64,000 nucleotides of DNA from Bacteroidia bacterium (GCA_030426105.1 JAUHZI010000001.1:89801-153800), one strand, 5' to 3'. Counted from the first letter of the stretch, positions 1 to 11,300 are shown. The notes: a model not told the origin generated them from the sequence alone. A program made the numbers and translations.

Positions 1-109
1 TTTGATAATCATCTACAGCTATATGCTCATTATTTCCTTGAGCGTGAGAAATTGAAGTCGTTAACAAAACAACTACGGCAGCAATTATATTCTTTTTAAA
101 CTTTCTCAT
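1..109 (-). CDS. Exported protein, 5' end only (partial)
   Basis: This gene is too short for the ORF track because the window edge cuts it. On the minus strand an ATG at 107-109 opens a frame that stays open to base 1. It reads a basic N-terminus (MRKFKKN), a hydrophobic stretch (IIAAVVVLLTT) and a likely signal-peptidase site after SHAQ, so the product is exported. The start lies 11 bp beyond the stop of the TPR gene on the same strand, so the two are probably co-transcribed. Only about 36 residues are visible and they match nothing I recognise, so no function is assigned. Confidence 0.75.
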   Translation of the reverse strand, partial: MRKFKKNIIAAVVVLLTTSISHAQGNNEHIAVDDYQ

Positions 110-120
110 AATTGTTTTTC

Positions 121-3100
121 TTAATCGTTATTTAATTCTAACTCCTCAATATCCTCTTCACCACTTTTGTTTTGGTTCTGGCTTTCTAATGCATCAATGT
201 AATCGATTCGATCTTGAGCTTTTTGCTTAATCTCTACATCATCTTTTCCTTCATAGTTATCAATTACACTTTGTAGACTTGAACGAGCATTATAATAATC
301 CTCTAATGCAATAAAGTTTTCCCCTAACAGTAATATCGCCTTTGCTATCCAGTAATCATAGCTTGGTTTTTGGTTCACCAATTCCATAATTTCTAATTCA
401 CATTCTTCATAATTTCCTTCTTCATATAAAATTTCTGCAACATAATATTTAGCTTCAGCTCCTTTTATACTTTTGGTTTTATTGTTACAAGTTCTCAATA
501 CTGCTTTAGCATTATCATAATCTCTCGTCTCTCTTAACGAAAGTCCTTTTATTCTCAATGCTTCCACTTCAGTAATATCTTCTAAACCAGACAGCGCTAG
601 TACTTTATCTGAATATACAATAGCCTTAGGATAATCATTTAACTTCCAATGACACCACATTTGCTGTATGATAGCAGTTGTTATATTATCTGTATTTGCA
701 GCTACTGATTCTAACTTATTGTAATTTGTTCTAGCAGTTTCATAATCTCCATTAGCATAACTAATCTGAGAACCATACTGTAATGCTTCTTCATAATGCT
801 CATTATTTGGTTTGCTGATTACAAAACTATAATGCTCTAATGACTTGTTCTGGTCTGTTGTATAATAACATGTAGCCAAGTAGAAATGTGCACTAACTTG
901 ATGTACTCCATTAGGAACTTTTTGTAAATAAATCTGACTTTCTCGTTCAATCAAATCACAATCACCTTGATTCCAAGCCATATAAACTGGCTCCCATAAC
1001 GCAGAATCGACTTCTGCAGATTCAACGCTAACTCCCCTACGTTTTAACCAATCATAATAACCAGGCAAATCATTTCTTCCAATAAAGACACTTTTCATTT
1101 GTGCAATTGCAGATTCATTTTCTATTGTTGCCGAAGGATACTGGTCCAAGACCTTTAACAGGTAAACCTCAGCTTCATTATATTTTTTCTCACGGACATA
1201 TATTCCCCCTAAGTTCACCATCATTTCAGGAACATATCGATTATTAGGATAATCTTTTATGAAGTTTTTATAAATTTTAATTGCCTTATCGTTATCCCCT
1301 TGTTGTTGATATGCTTGTGCTAACTCTCTCAAAGAAAGCACTTGATAAGTCGACTGAGGATATTTATCAGTTAATGCTTTAAGTGTTTTCGCTTTTCCTT
1401 TTATATCCCCCAACAACCCTTGTGATTTAGCTTTTTGAAAATAAGCATACGCCATATTTCCTTTTCCAACGCTAATTGCTTTTGAATAATTTGCTACTGC
1501 TAATTTATCATCAGGAAGCAAATAATAACAATCTGCCAATCTTAAATAAGCATCTTCTAATTTACCAACATCAACACGATCCTTTAACTGAATAAAATTT
1601 CTAAATGCTGTTATCGCTTTTTCTAAATTCGATTTTCTTACAGCACGATTTTCGCTAGTACCATTTAACTCTCCATCCTTAAATGGGTGAGCCTTCATAA
1701 AATAAGCATATGCGACGCTATAATCGGCTTCTCTAAAAACATTTGTCAATGCCGCTCCTGGTTCTAACCTAAACTCTACAAACTTATTAATAGCATTATC
1801 GTAGTCTTTCTTCTTATAATAAGCTTCTCCTGTCCAGTATACACTTGCTGCATTGGTCTTTTTATCAAATGGATATTTTTCAACTTGTTTGAAGCGAGCA
1901 ATAGCTTCATCATATTGATTATTTTGAAAAAGCTCTATACCTCTATTAAATGCAATATTTTGATATGCCTGTTTGATTCGGTTATCTTTTCTTTTTATTT
2001 TTTCAATAGAAGCTAAAGCTTCATCATATTTTTTAGTCGTCATATACCCTTTAATCAAAAACTCATATGCTTCATCTAGTTGTTCAGACTTAGGATACTT
2101 ATCTATATACTCCAAAAATGCTTCTGTTGACTCACTGTAAGGACCATCTATTTGATAAGCTAGTTTAGCATAATTAAACATTGCACTCTCTTGGATTTCA
2201 GGATCAAAGTGAAGTTTGCTTGCTGCCTTAAATGCTATTCTAGCCTCAAGGCGGTTATCAAACTGTAAAAAGCAATCTCCTAATTGATACATCGCAATCT
2301 GAGATAATGAATCTCTTCTAGAAGAAACTTTTTTATAATTATTTACAGCATTCTGGTAATCTTTAATTTGATAGTACGAATAAGCTAGTTGATAATTTGA
2401 AATTCGAGTCGATTTTGCTCCTTTTTTAAACTCTTTTAAATAAGGGATTGCTTCTTTGTATCTTTTTTCAAAATAATAAGCATCTCCTATTAGTTTCGCA
2501 TATTCTGCTCTTCGCTTCTTACTTATTGTTTCGAAATATTGTGGAGCATAAGCAATAAGCGCTTCATATTTTTCCTGTTTATGGTAAATTTGAGCGACAT
2601 AATATGGCACAATATTCTTAAACATTTCTGAATCAGAAATTTGTTTGAAACCATTTAAAGCAGTTTGATAATTTTCCTCTGTATATGCTATATGGCTATA
2701 GTAATACAATGCTGGTGTTTGATAACTAGAAGCTTCATCTTTAATTGCTGCAAAATGTGTTTTAGCCTCTCCATATTTTTTGACATAAAAATAGCTATAA
2801 CCTAATTTGAATTCGTACTCTGTTTTTTCATTATCAGATAAATAATAAGGATCTACTTTTTCGAAATATTCGATTACTGACTTAAACTTCTTCAATCGAT
2901 ACTTCTGCAAACCTAACTGAAAATATACTGTTTGAGCTTTTGAGTGCTCAGGATGTTCCACAGCAAAACGACTCAACAAATACTCAGCATCTTGATGAAA
3001 CAGTTGTAATGCACAAATAGCATAATAATACTCTGCGTTTATTTTCGTCTCATTTTGAGATGTTTTAATTGTGTTAATGACTTCTAAAAATTTCTCCTGA

Positions 3101-3261
3101 GCAGGACTAAACTTCTCTTTATCAAACAGCTCTTGTGCTTCTCTATATGTCACATATTCATCTGTATAAACTCCCGTTCTTTGAGCCCAACCAGATAAAC
3201 TAGCTACCAGAATTAAAAACAGCAAAAACGATTTTACCTTTATATTTTTGATAAACATCAT
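121..3261 (-). CDS. Large secreted tetratricopeptide-repeat protein
   Basis: The 1046-aa product begins with a signal peptide (hydrophobic KSFLLFLILVASL, cleavage near GWAQ). The rest consists almost entirely of degenerate TPR-like helical pairs, recognisable by recurring patterns such as YxxAIxxF and LGxxYxxxKxYxxA. It ends in an acidic tail (EEDIEELELNND). Proteins of about 1000 aa with this architecture are widespread in Bacteroidetes and are usually annotated only as TPR proteins. A periplasmic or outer-membrane scaffold role is inferred. Two tandem ATGs start the ORF; either could be used. A promoter-like -7 box and a stem-loop precede it, and the partial exported gene follows closely. 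Confidence 0.85.
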   Translation of the reverse strand: MMFIKNIKVKSFLLFLILVASLSGWAQRTGVYTDEYVTYREAQELFDKEKFSPAQEKFLEVINTIKTSQNETKINAEYYYAICALQLFHQDAEYLLSRFAVEHPEHSKAQTVYFQLGLQKYRLKKFKSVIEYFEKVDPYYLSDNEKTEYEFKLGYSYFYVKKYGEAKTHFAAIKDEASSYQTPALYYYSHIAYTEENYQTALNGFKQISDSEMFKNIVPYYVAQIYHKQEKYEALIAYAPQYFETISKKRRAEYAKLIGDAYYFEKRYKEAIPYLKEFKKGAKSTRISNYQLAYSYYQIKDYQNAVNNYKKVSSRRDSLSQIAMYQLGDCFLQFDNRLEARIAFKAASKLHFDPEIQESAMFNYAKLAYQIDGPYSESTEAFLEYIDKYPKSEQLDEAYEFLIKGYMTTKKYDEALASIEKIKRKDNRIKQAYQNIAFNRGIELFQNNQYDEAIARFKQVEKYPFDKKTNAASVYWTGEAYYKKKDYDNAINKFVEFRLEPGAALTNVFREADYSVAYAYFMKAHPFKDGELNGTSENRAVRKSNLEKAITAFRNFIQLKDRVDVGKLEDAYLRLADCYYLLPDDKLAVANYSKAISVGKGNMAYAYFQKAKSQGLLGDIKGKAKTLKALTDKYPQSTYQVLSLRELAQAYQQQGDNDKAIKIYKNFIKDYPNNRYVPEMMVNLGGIYVREKKYNEAEVYLLKVLDQYPSATIENESAIAQMKSVFIGRNDLPGYYDWLKRRGVSVESAEVDSALWEPVYMAWNQGDCDLIERESQIYLQKVPNGVHQVSAHFYLATCYYTTDQNKSLEHYSFVISKPNNEHYEEALQYGSQISYANGDYETARTNYNKLESVAANTDNITTAIIQQMWCHWKLNDYPKAIVYSDKVLALSGLEDITEVEALRIKGLSLRETRDYDNAKAVLRTCNNKTKSIKGAEAKYYVAEILYEEGNYEECELEIMELVNQKPSYDYWIAKAILLLGENFIALEDYYNARSSLQSVIDNYEGKDDVEIKQKAQDRIDYIDALESQNQNKSGEEDIEELELNND

Positions 3262-3280
3262 ACTCTTTTATTTATTATTT

Positions 3281-3306
3281 AAAAGTTTCAACAAGATGAA
3301 ACTTTT
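3281..3306 (-). promoter_or_regulatory. Stem-loop in the 5' leader of the TPR gene
   Basis: A perfect 10-bp inverted repeat, AAAAGTTTCA and TGAAACTTTT, is separated by six bases. It lies between the predicted promoter (-7 box at 3316-3323) and the ATG of the TPR gene, so the transcript would begin almost at the hairpin. It could stabilise the mRNA or bind a regulator. A terminator role is less likely because no gene ends here. Confidence 0.45.
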
Positions 3307-3315
3307 CTAATTTAT

Positions 3316-3323
3316 CAAAGATA
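3316..3323 (-). promoter_or_regulatory. Probable -7 promoter box for the TPR operon
   Basis: On the minus strand this reads TATCTTTG, matching the Bacteroidetes -7 consensus TAnnTTTG. It sits about 55 bp before the ATG of the TPR gene. I see no good TTG -33 element at the usual 19-21 bp spacing, so the call is moderate. Confidence 0.4.
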
Positions 3324-3448
3324 ATAAGGTGGTTTTGGCATTCTTAGTGACCAAGAATATTTTGTTAACGCATAAGTGTTTATTTTGTTACAAAAAAAAG
3401 ACTCTTCGAAATTAACCTATATTAACGAATAGCTCCTTTAATTATCCC

Positions 3449-3456
3449 TACATTTG
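3449..3456 (+). promoter_or_regulatory. Probable -7 promoter box for the YceI gene
   Basis: TACATTTG matches TAnnTTTG and lies 19 bp before the ATG at 3476, giving a short leader typical of this phylum. The -33 region is weak (TTAACG rather than TTTG). Confidence 0.5.
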
Positions 3457-3475
3457 CAAAAAACAATTATAAACC

Positions 3476-4141
3476 ATGAAAAAAATATTTATTACAGGTT
3501 TTGCTTTCGCTGCTTTATTAAGTTCTTGTGGTGAGGCAGAAAACAAAATTGAATCTCACGAAGCAAAAGAGGTTAAACACGAAGAGGTTAAAGAAACTTC
3601 GGTAAACTATGCTACAATCAAAGAAGGTAGTGTTGTTAAATGGATGGGATCTCATATTGGAGGAGTTGGAGCACACAATGGAACTGTAACAGTTTCTGCA
3701 GGAGATCTTACTGTAACTGACGGGAAATTAGCTAATGGAACATTTTCTATTGACATGACAACTATACATGTTGAGGACTTAGAAAAAGATTCTGAAGATT
3801 ACGGAAAATTAGTTGGACATTTAGGAAATGAAGACTTTTTCAACGTTGCTAAGTTTGCTAATGCTACTTTTGAATTAACTGAGGTTGCTCCAATTGAAGG
3901 TGGAGAATTCAACTCAAAAGTAACTGGTAATTTATCATTATTAGGAGTTGATAGAAGTATTACATTTGATGCTAACATTAATGTTTCAGAAAATGATGTA
4001 ACAATCAACTCACAAACTTTTACTATTGATAGGACTCAATGGGGGAATGAGTACAACAAAGAAGGTTCTGAGGGAATTCCTGCTGACTATATTATCAGCA
4101 ACGATATTACTCTTACAATAGAAACTACTGTTGGAAAATAA
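3476..4141 (+). CDS. YceI-family lipoprotein
   Basis: The 221-aa product starts with a lipoprotein signal (ALLSSC lipobox, Cys about residue 18) and a short charged linker rich in Glu, Lys and His. A YceI domain fills the rest: a W-MGSHIGG start, the D-M--I strand, GHL--EDFF and TGNLSLLGV motifs and a closing ITLTIE strand. YceI domains form a lipocalin-like barrel that binds isoprenoid or polyprenoid ligands in the periplasm. The exact ligand here is unknown. The gene stands alone between a divergent TPR gene and a strong terminator, so it is probably monocistronic. Confidence 0.9.
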   Translation: MKKIFITGFAFAALLSSCGEAENKIESHEAKEVKHEEVKETSVNYATIKEGSVVKWMGSHIGGVGAHNGTVTVSAGDLTVTDGKLANGTFSIDMTTIHVEDLEKDSEDYGKLVGHLGNEDFFNVAKFANATFELTEVAPIEGGEFNSKVTGNLSLLGVDRSITFDANINVSENDVTINSQTFTIDRTQWGNEYNKEGSEGIPADYIISNDITLTIETTVGK

Positions 4142-4191
4142 TAATCTATAGAGGAGTTCAGTCTCCAAATATATTATATTATTAATTGGTT

Positions 4192-4226
4192 ATAAAAAGA
4201 GGGCTATATAATAGCCCTCTTTTTAT
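4192..4226. terminator. Bidirectional intrinsic terminator
   Basis: A perfect 16-bp inverted repeat with a 3-base loop (core GAGGGCTAT / ATAGCCCTC) is flanked by A- and T-tracts on both sides. It lies between the convergent YceI gene and the PorP/SprF operon and can terminate both. Confidence 0.92.
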
Positions 4227-4266
4227 TTATATCATTTCACATACCTTCTTCTAAAAGGAACCCCCA

Positions 4267-5205
4267 TTAGAAATACCTAGCACCTCTCTTCCCTCCTTTC
4301 AACCCATTTCTAGGAGCAACTCTATAAGTCAAATGCAATTCATGAGACCCATTACTGTACGTTTTAATATTAGATGTGGTAACATCATAAGAATAACCAA
4401 ACTCTACTCCTGAATAGTTTAATCCAAACATTGCCACGATAGCATCCTGATGTCTATAAGAAGCCCCTATCCAATATTTATTTTCATAGATAAACCTAGA
4501 ACTAATATCAAATTGCATTGGTAGCGCTTCTATTGCTTGCACTAAAAAGGTTGGTTGAATTGTAAAGACATTACTCGCGTCTATATTTACTCCTCCCATA
4601 AGGTAATAATTCCTAACAAAATTATTTTTAACATCATTAGCAATATTATAAATATCTGTTTGAGTTTGAATAAGATTCATAATGGATAATGCGACAAAGT
4701 ACTTATCGGAATTGTGATAATAAGCTCCGAATGTTGCATCAGGTAACAACTGGTTTTCATAAGCTGCGATAATTGTAGGATCATCAGGCAAATAAGTTTC
4801 TAATTTCTTTTTATCCAAAGCGTGTTGATTTAATGTCCCTGACAACCCTAAAGATAACTGATGATGGTTTTCCCCTGATTTAAACAACGTAAACTGATAT
4901 GCTCCTGCCAATCCCAACCCAGTTCTTCTTGTTGGTCCTGCAGCCTCGTTATACAACGTCACTCCAGCACCTAATCCACCAAAAATATTCATATTAGTAG
5001 ACAGATACTGTGTTGCAGGCGCTTCTTTAATTGCAGACCATTGCCTACGAACACCTATATGAATAGGAATTCCTTTCTGCGTCCCTGCAAAAGCTGGATT
5101 AATTGTAAACTTGTCAAACATATATTGACTTTGCAATGCCAACTGTTGCCCAAAACCTACAGAAGACACAAAAATCATAACCAAAAATAAATATCTCGCT
5201 CTCAT
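4267..5205 (-). CDS. PorP/SprF-family type IX secretion membrane protein
   Basis: The 312-aa product has a signal peptide (YLFLVMIFVSSVGFG) and the family hallmark QYMFDKFTINPAFAGT. It then has alternating beta-strands such as GLGAGVTLYNEAAGPTRR and FDISSRFIYENKYWIGASYRH, as expected for an outer-membrane barrel. PorP/SprF proteins work with T9SS type B cargo (CHU_C/TIGR04131-tailed adhesins) and are usually encoded just downstream of them. Here the gene begins 3 bp after the stop of a SprB-like adhesin, so it is the last gene of that operon. The partner assignment is inferred from this arrangement. Confidence 0.93.
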   Translation of the reverse strand: MRARYLFLVMIFVSSVGFGQQLALQSQYMFDKFTINPAFAGTQKGIPIHIGVRRQWSAIKEAPATQYLSTNMNIFGGLGAGVTLYNEAAGPTRRTGLGLAGAYQFTLFKSGENHHQLSLGLSGTLNQHALDKKKLETYLPDDPTIIAAYENQLLPDATFGAYYHNSDKYFVALSIMNLIQTQTDIYNIANDVKNNFVRNYYLMGGVNIDASNVFTIQPTFLVQAIEALPMQFDISSRFIYENKYWIGASYRHQDAIVAMFGLNYSGVEFGYSYDVTTSNIKTYSNGSHELHLTYRVAPRNGLKGGKRGARYF

Positions 5206-5208
5206 ATT

Positions 5209-8200
5209 CTATCTTACAATTGTTACTGGCCCTGTATAAACAGCATCATCAATAATTCTTATTGAATAATAATATGTTGCTGCTGGCAAAGGCTTACCAT
5301 TAAACATACCATCCCAAGGCGTTGAGTACCCTGTAGATTCGAAAACAACTTTCCCCCACTTGTTATATACAATCACTTCACATTCTGGATACAATTCGAT
5401 ATGTTCTAAATACCAAATATCATTATAGCCATCTCCTTCAGGAGTAAAAGCAGAAGGTGGTGTTAAACAAGGTTGCTCATTTACTGGAACCACAATGATT
5501 GTATCCTTTGTACAATTTAAGATATCAGTTACTGTCAATGAATAATCACCGCTATACAAATCATAGATACTGGCATCCGTTTCGTTATTATAATCCCATT
5601 CAAATGTAAAACCTCCATTTCCTCCTGTTGGACTGGTTTCTATTGCTGCATCAGCAATATCTCTACAGCTCAAAGGAAATAATTCATAATGAATCACAAT
5701 TGGCTCTGGTTCATGAACCACTCCTCTTACATATACCTCACATCCCTTAGTATCATAAACAGTTGCTTCATATACTCCAGGAGGCAAATTTTCTATAATT
5801 TGGGTCGAATCACCATTATTCCATGGGTAAAAATACCCTCCACTATTTCCTCCAGTAATAATCGCCTCTATTCTCCCATCATTTTCACCATAACACGTTA
5901 CATCTTGGACATCCAACTCTCCTTCCAGTAAAGGAGGCTGACTAATTACAATTGTTCTAAAAGCTTCACATGCGTTTGAGTCAATGACTTGCACAATATA
6001 TTCATCAGCAGGATAGCCTATTAAATCTTCTGTATTAACACTTAACTCATAAGTTGAATTGGTCCAAGAATAATCATACCCAATTGTTCCTCCAGTTACC
6101 GTTACATCTATTTCTCCATCTGAGAGTTCAAAGCAAGAAACATCCGTTACAACAGAATCTATTTTTAACTGATCAGGCTGAGTAACAATAACTGTATCAA
6201 TCAAAATACAATTATGATCATCTGTAGTTGTACAAATTAATGTATCGGCTACTACATCGAATAGTGTCAATACTGTATCTCCTCTACTCCATAAATAATC
6301 ATAAGGAGCCGTTCCCCCCTCAACTGTATAAGAAACTTGTCCATCATCATAACCAAAGCAAGATGGTCTTATTATATCATAAAATGCATAAAGAGGCTCA
6401 TGGGGCTGTTCTAGATAAGTAGAATCAGATAGCGGACATCCATTTGCATCTGTTAATTGCAAACCATATCCACCATAGGGCAAGTTAATTAAATCTTCAA
6501 TCGAAAATTGCCCATTATTCCAATCAAAGTTATATGGCTGAACCCCTCCTGTAATTGTAGTTGCTACGGCTCCAGTTGTATCTCCATGACACAAAATATG
6601 TGTAGGTATTAGCTCAGAAATTAATTCATCTGGTTGAGTAATAGAATCTTCATCAAACAGCACACAACCTAAACTATCAATAATTTTAACATAATAAGTA
6701 TTTGCTGGATAATTTGACAAATCTTGATTGGTATCAATTAGCACCGAACTGGTATTTCCCCACTGATAGGTATATGGCAAAGTTCCTCCTGTAACCGTTA
6801 AATCAATCATTCCATTAGTATCAGCATAACACAATACGTTTGTTGCAACTGTATTAGAGACTAGTGCTGGTGGTTCTGTTATTGTAATACTATTTGAAAT
6901 TGTACAATTATTATCATCTGTAACTAAAACATTATACAAGCCAGCTGGAACATAATCCAAGTCCTCTGTAATATACTGTCCATTATTCCAATCAAAACTA
7001 TATGGTGTTGTTCCTCCTGTAACATTATAGTCTATTAGTCCATCAGAGAAACCAAAACAAGTCACATTTGTAACTGCATATGATGTTGCCAGAGGTGCAT
7101 CTGGCTGTGTTAGCACTGTATTATCTGAGACTGTACACCCGTTAGCATCTGTAATTGTAACACTATAGCTACCTGCGGGTTGATTAATTAAATGCTGTGA
7201 ATTCGCACCATTGTTCCAGTTATAAGAATATGGAGGCGTTCCTCCACTTACATTATTTTGCACAGCACCTGTATTATCTCCAAAGCATTTAATATGCGTT
7301 GGAATTAAAAAAGTTGTCAGCAATGGAGGCTCATTTATTGCAATATTATCAATATGCTCACACCCATTAGCATCTGTAATTGTAACAAAATACGTACTTG
7401 CTGGATAATTGACTAGATCTTCGGTTGTTGCCACCAAAATAGAGCTGGCATTAGCCCAATGATAAGTATAAGAAGGCGTTCCTCCACTCACAGTCAAATT
7501 GATATCTCCATCAGAACCTCCGTGGCATAAGACATCAACTTTTGTAAGTGAAGACTGTATCGCTGTAGGTTGATTTATTGTTGCATTATTTGTTGCTGTA
7601 CAGCCATTATTATCCGTTATAGTTACATTATAACTTCCAGAAGCTACATTATTTAAATCTTCACTAGTTGCACCATTATTCCATGCAAAAGTATAAGGAG
7701 AGGTTCCTCCTGAAGGTGATAAATCTATTGCTCCACTACTTTCCCCAAAACATTGTGCATCAACCACTGCTATTGTTGATGTTAAAGGAGTGGCTGGCTC
7801 ACCTATTATGGCTGTAATCGAATTTGAAGTACACCCATTAGCATCCGTTATTGTAACAGAATATGTTCCTGCAGACAAACCACTAGGATCCTGACTTCCA
7901 GACCCATTACTCCAGTTATATGAATAAGATGGTGTTCCTCCAACTGGATCCAAGTCTATACCACCATCAGCACCTCCATTACAACTCACATCAGTAGTAT
8001 TACTTATCACTCCAGAAACAGGTGATGGTTCTTCTACAGAAACTACATGTGTTGAAGTACAACCTAATTGATCTACAACATAAAGCGTGTAAACTCCAGC
8101 AGGCAAATTAGAGATTGAAGTTGTTCCTCCATTAGCAACAGTAGTGCTCTGTCCTGTTGACCAGGTTGCAGTAAACGGAGCATCAGGACCAGATATCGTT

Positions 8201-8322
8201 GCTGTTGCTGAACCATTCGTTCCTAAATAACAATTTACATCAGTACTTGAAATATTTATTGTAGGACAAGTCCAACCTGAATATCCAACCAATAATAGTA
8301 TAATGAATATGGTAATTCTCAT
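5209..8322 (-). CDS. SprB-repeat adhesin with gliding-motility C-terminal domain
   Basis: The 1037-aa protein has a signal peptide and then about 12 tandem SprB-type repeats of about 75 residues, starting almost at the mature N-terminus. The repeat signature is C-G--DG-I----GGT-PY-Y-W-NG followed by AG-Y-V-ITD-NGC. The last ~85 residues form the T9SS type B (CHU_C, gliding motility-associated) domain: PPSAFTPEGDGYND, YNKWGKVVFES, PWDG, ATYYY. Such proteins are exported by T9SS and displayed on the cell surface. The start overlaps the stop of the upstream adhesin as TAATG, and PorP/SprF follows after 3 bp. Unlike its neighbour it has no large unique N-terminal domain. Confidence 0.95.
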   Translation of the reverse strand: MRITIFIILLLVGYSGWTCPTINISSTDVNCYLGTNGSATATISGPDAPFTATWSTGQSTTVANGGTTSISNLPAGVYTLYVVDQLGCTSTHVVSVEEPSPVSGVISNTTDVSCNGGADGGIDLDPVGGTPSYSYNWSNGSGSQDPSGLSAGTYSVTITDANGCTSNSITAIIGEPATPLTSTIAVVDAQCFGESSGAIDLSPSGGTSPYTFAWNNGATSEDLNNVASGSYNVTITDNNGCTATNNATINQPTAIQSSLTKVDVLCHGGSDGDINLTVSGGTPSYTYHWANASSILVATTEDLVNYPASTYFVTITDANGCEHIDNIAINEPPLLTTFLIPTHIKCFGDNTGAVQNNVSGGTPPYSYNWNNGANSQHLINQPAGSYSVTITDANGCTVSDNTVLTQPDAPLATSYAVTNVTCFGFSDGLIDYNVTGGTTPYSFDWNNGQYITEDLDYVPAGLYNVLVTDDNNCTISNSITITEPPALVSNTVATNVLCYADTNGMIDLTVTGGTLPYTYQWGNTSSVLIDTNQDLSNYPANTYYVKIIDSLGCVLFDEDSITQPDELISELIPTHILCHGDTTGAVATTITGGVQPYNFDWNNGQFSIEDLINLPYGGYGLQLTDANGCPLSDSTYLEQPHEPLYAFYDIIRPSCFGYDDGQVSYTVEGGTAPYDYLWSRGDTVLTLFDVVADTLICTTTDDHNCILIDTVIVTQPDQLKIDSVVTDVSCFELSDGEIDVTVTGGTIGYDYSWTNSTYELSVNTEDLIGYPADEYIVQVIDSNACEAFRTIVISQPPLLEGELDVQDVTCYGENDGRIEAIITGGNSGGYFYPWNNGDSTQIIENLPPGVYEATVYDTKGCEVYVRGVVHEPEPIVIHYELFPLSCRDIADAAIETSPTGGNGGFTFEWDYNNETDASIYDLYSGDYSLTVTDILNCTKDTIIVVPVNEQPCLTPPSAFTPEGDGYNDIWYLEHIELYPECEVIVYNKWGKVVFESTGYSTPWDGMFNGKPLPAATYYYSIRIIDDAVYTGPVTIVR

Positions 8323-11300
8323 TATTTATTTTTCTTTACAATAGTTAATGGACCTGTGTACGGAGCTGTTTCTCTATGTAAGTCAATTACATAGTAATAA
8401 GTCGCTGATGGCAAAGGATTACCTTCATACGTTCCATCCCATGGCTCATAATTATGATCACTTTCAAAGATTAACGTTCCCCATTTATTAAAAATTTGGA
8501 TTGTTGCCCCTTCATAGTTTTGAATATTCTCTAGTACCCAAGTGTCGTTATACCCATCTCCATCAGGAGTAAAGGCATTGGGAGGGTCAATACAGTCAAT
8601 CCTTGATGTATTCACAAAGAATGTATCCACTCTAACACAACCGTTTTGATCCATTAATTGTAAGTAATACTCACCTCCTGGCAAATTATAAATATCTTGA
8701 GTGATTGCATCGTTTGACCATAAATAACTATAATCTCCAACACCTCCATCAATAAAGATATCAATGCTTCCATCATAGTTGTCTATACAGGTAGTTCCTT
8801 GAATACGACTACTAAGTGTTATCGAATCTGGTTGTGTAATTACAGTTTCTCCTTCTACTACACAATTGTTTCTATCTGTAATTATAACGCTATACTCACC
8901 TGCAGTAACGTTTGTTAAGTCTTCATTAGTACTTCCGTTACTCCATTCTACTTGATACGGTGTAATTCCTCCCGAAATTGTTAAGTTCCCACGCCCATCG
9001 TTTCCATTATAACAAGAAACAGGGTAGGCTCCTATCTCCCAAATTAATGTATCAGGTTCGTAAACTTCGACTGCTTGTGTATACTGGCAACGATTACTGT
9101 CTAAAACTGAGATATAGTATTCACCAGCGATTAAGCTGTCGGCAATTAGACTATTCCCAGTATTCATCATCGAATAAGTAGAATCTCCAAAAGCAATTCT
9201 ATATGGCAATGTACCTCCTGTAACTGTAGCTGTTATTTTACCATCTGAAAAACTATGACATCTTACACTATCAACAACACTTGTGATTAATAAATAATCT
9301 GGTTCAGTTATCGTAATTGTTGTATCAATTGTACATTGGTTACTATCTGTTATACTTACCTGATAAACACCTGCGACTAAGTGATAATTGGTATCGGTTG
9401 TTACCCCGTTAGACCATAAATACGAATATTCAGGTGTTCCTCCATAAACAACAACCTTAGCATACCCATCACTACCATTTTTACATTTTACATTTAATTG
9501 CTCAAAGTCAATGATTCTTAGTTCAGAACCAGGTTGACTTATACTATAAGACCTTGTTAACTGACATCCATTAGCATCTGTAATAACCACTGTATACTGT
9601 CCAGCTGCTAAATTTTGAATATCTTCTGTATTAGCCCCATTATTCCAATTAAAAGAATATGGTGCTGTACCTCCAAAAGGAGTTAAATCGACAAAAGCAT
9701 CTGAACCGTATCTACATGACACATGTTTTACCGTATCATCCAATGAAAGTGGCAATGCTGGTTCCGTTACTTGAAATGGCAATTCTGTAGAGCAACCATT
9801 CGTATCTGTGGCTACTAAAGTGTAGGTATCTGGTTCTAGACTACTTATTGTTGGTGCATTATTATATAAATGCGCATAATATGAATCATGCCATTCGTAT
9901 TTATAAGGCTGAATACCTCCTGAAACTACAGCATTAATTTCTCCATTTCCATTTCCTTTACAATCAACATTGGTAATTGTTCCAGTAATAGCTATTGGAG
10001 CCTGAGCTTCAACAATTGTAAAAGGCATAGTAATTACACAACCATTTCCATCTGTTATTGTTCCTGTATAATTTCCTCCATCTAACAGATAAACAATTGA
10101 AGTATTTTCTCCAGTAGTCCAACTATAGTTATATGGAGGATTCCCTCCTGTATGAATAATTTCTGCCTCTCCGTTATCATCTCCAAAACAAGTCACATTC
10201 TTCTGTTTGATTCTTGCTTCTAACCTATTTGTTGGTTCAGTAATGGTAATTGTAGAATCAAAAGCACAACCATTTGCATCCGTCACAACTAAATTATATT
10301 CCCCTGCTATTAAATTTGTAGCATTTTGGCCAGACTGACCGTTCCCCCAATTAAACGAATAGCTAGGTGTTCCTCCAGAAACAACTAAATCAATTCTTCC
10401 ATCATTCCCATTTTTACAAGACACATGAGATGGTGTTATGCCTACATTTAGCGGTGCTGATGGCTGCGTTACAGCAAAAGTCGTTCTTTCAATACAGCCA
10501 TTAGCATCAGTTACTATAGCTGTCCAATCACTTGCATAAACATTGTTAGCTGTACTACTATAACTCGAATGAGAGTTATAACTAGCATCAGCCCATTGAT
10601 ATGCATAAGGAGGTGTTCCTCCATTTGAAGATGCACTTAAAGCTCCATCTGTGCCATCATAGCAACTAACATGATTTACACTAGCTGTAGTTGTAATCGC
10701 TGAAGATGGTTGATTCACAGTAAAGCTAATAGTATTAGTACACCCTTTAATATCTGTTATTGTAATGGTATGACTCCCTGCACTCCAACCTCTTGTAATC
10801 TTTGTTGTTGATCCATTTGACCAACTGTAGCTATATGGAGCTGTTCCTCCTGAAGGAATAACCTCAACTTCGCCATCTGCTCCTCCATAACAATTGACAT
10901 CTTTAATTTCAAAAGTTGCTTCTAATGCATTTGGTTCAGGCACCGTAAATGATTGATTCAATGAGCATCCATTTGCATCTGTTACTGTAACTGACTGAGC
11001 CCCTCCTCCTATATTATTAATTGAGCTATTTCCTGAACCACTACTCCAACTATAAGAATAAGGAGCTGTCCCTCCAAAAACGGCTAAACTAATTTGCCCG
11101 TCATTATTTCCATTACAACTTACGCCTGTAATGGTATTAGCTCCAATTTGTAATGCTTCGGTAGGTTCTGTTACATTATAGCTTGCATACGACATACAAC
11201 CATTAGCATCTTCTATTACAACATGATGATTTCCAGAAGCCATTGTTGTATTAGTTTGAGATGTTGAAGATGTTGTATTAGAAGACCCATCACTCCAATT

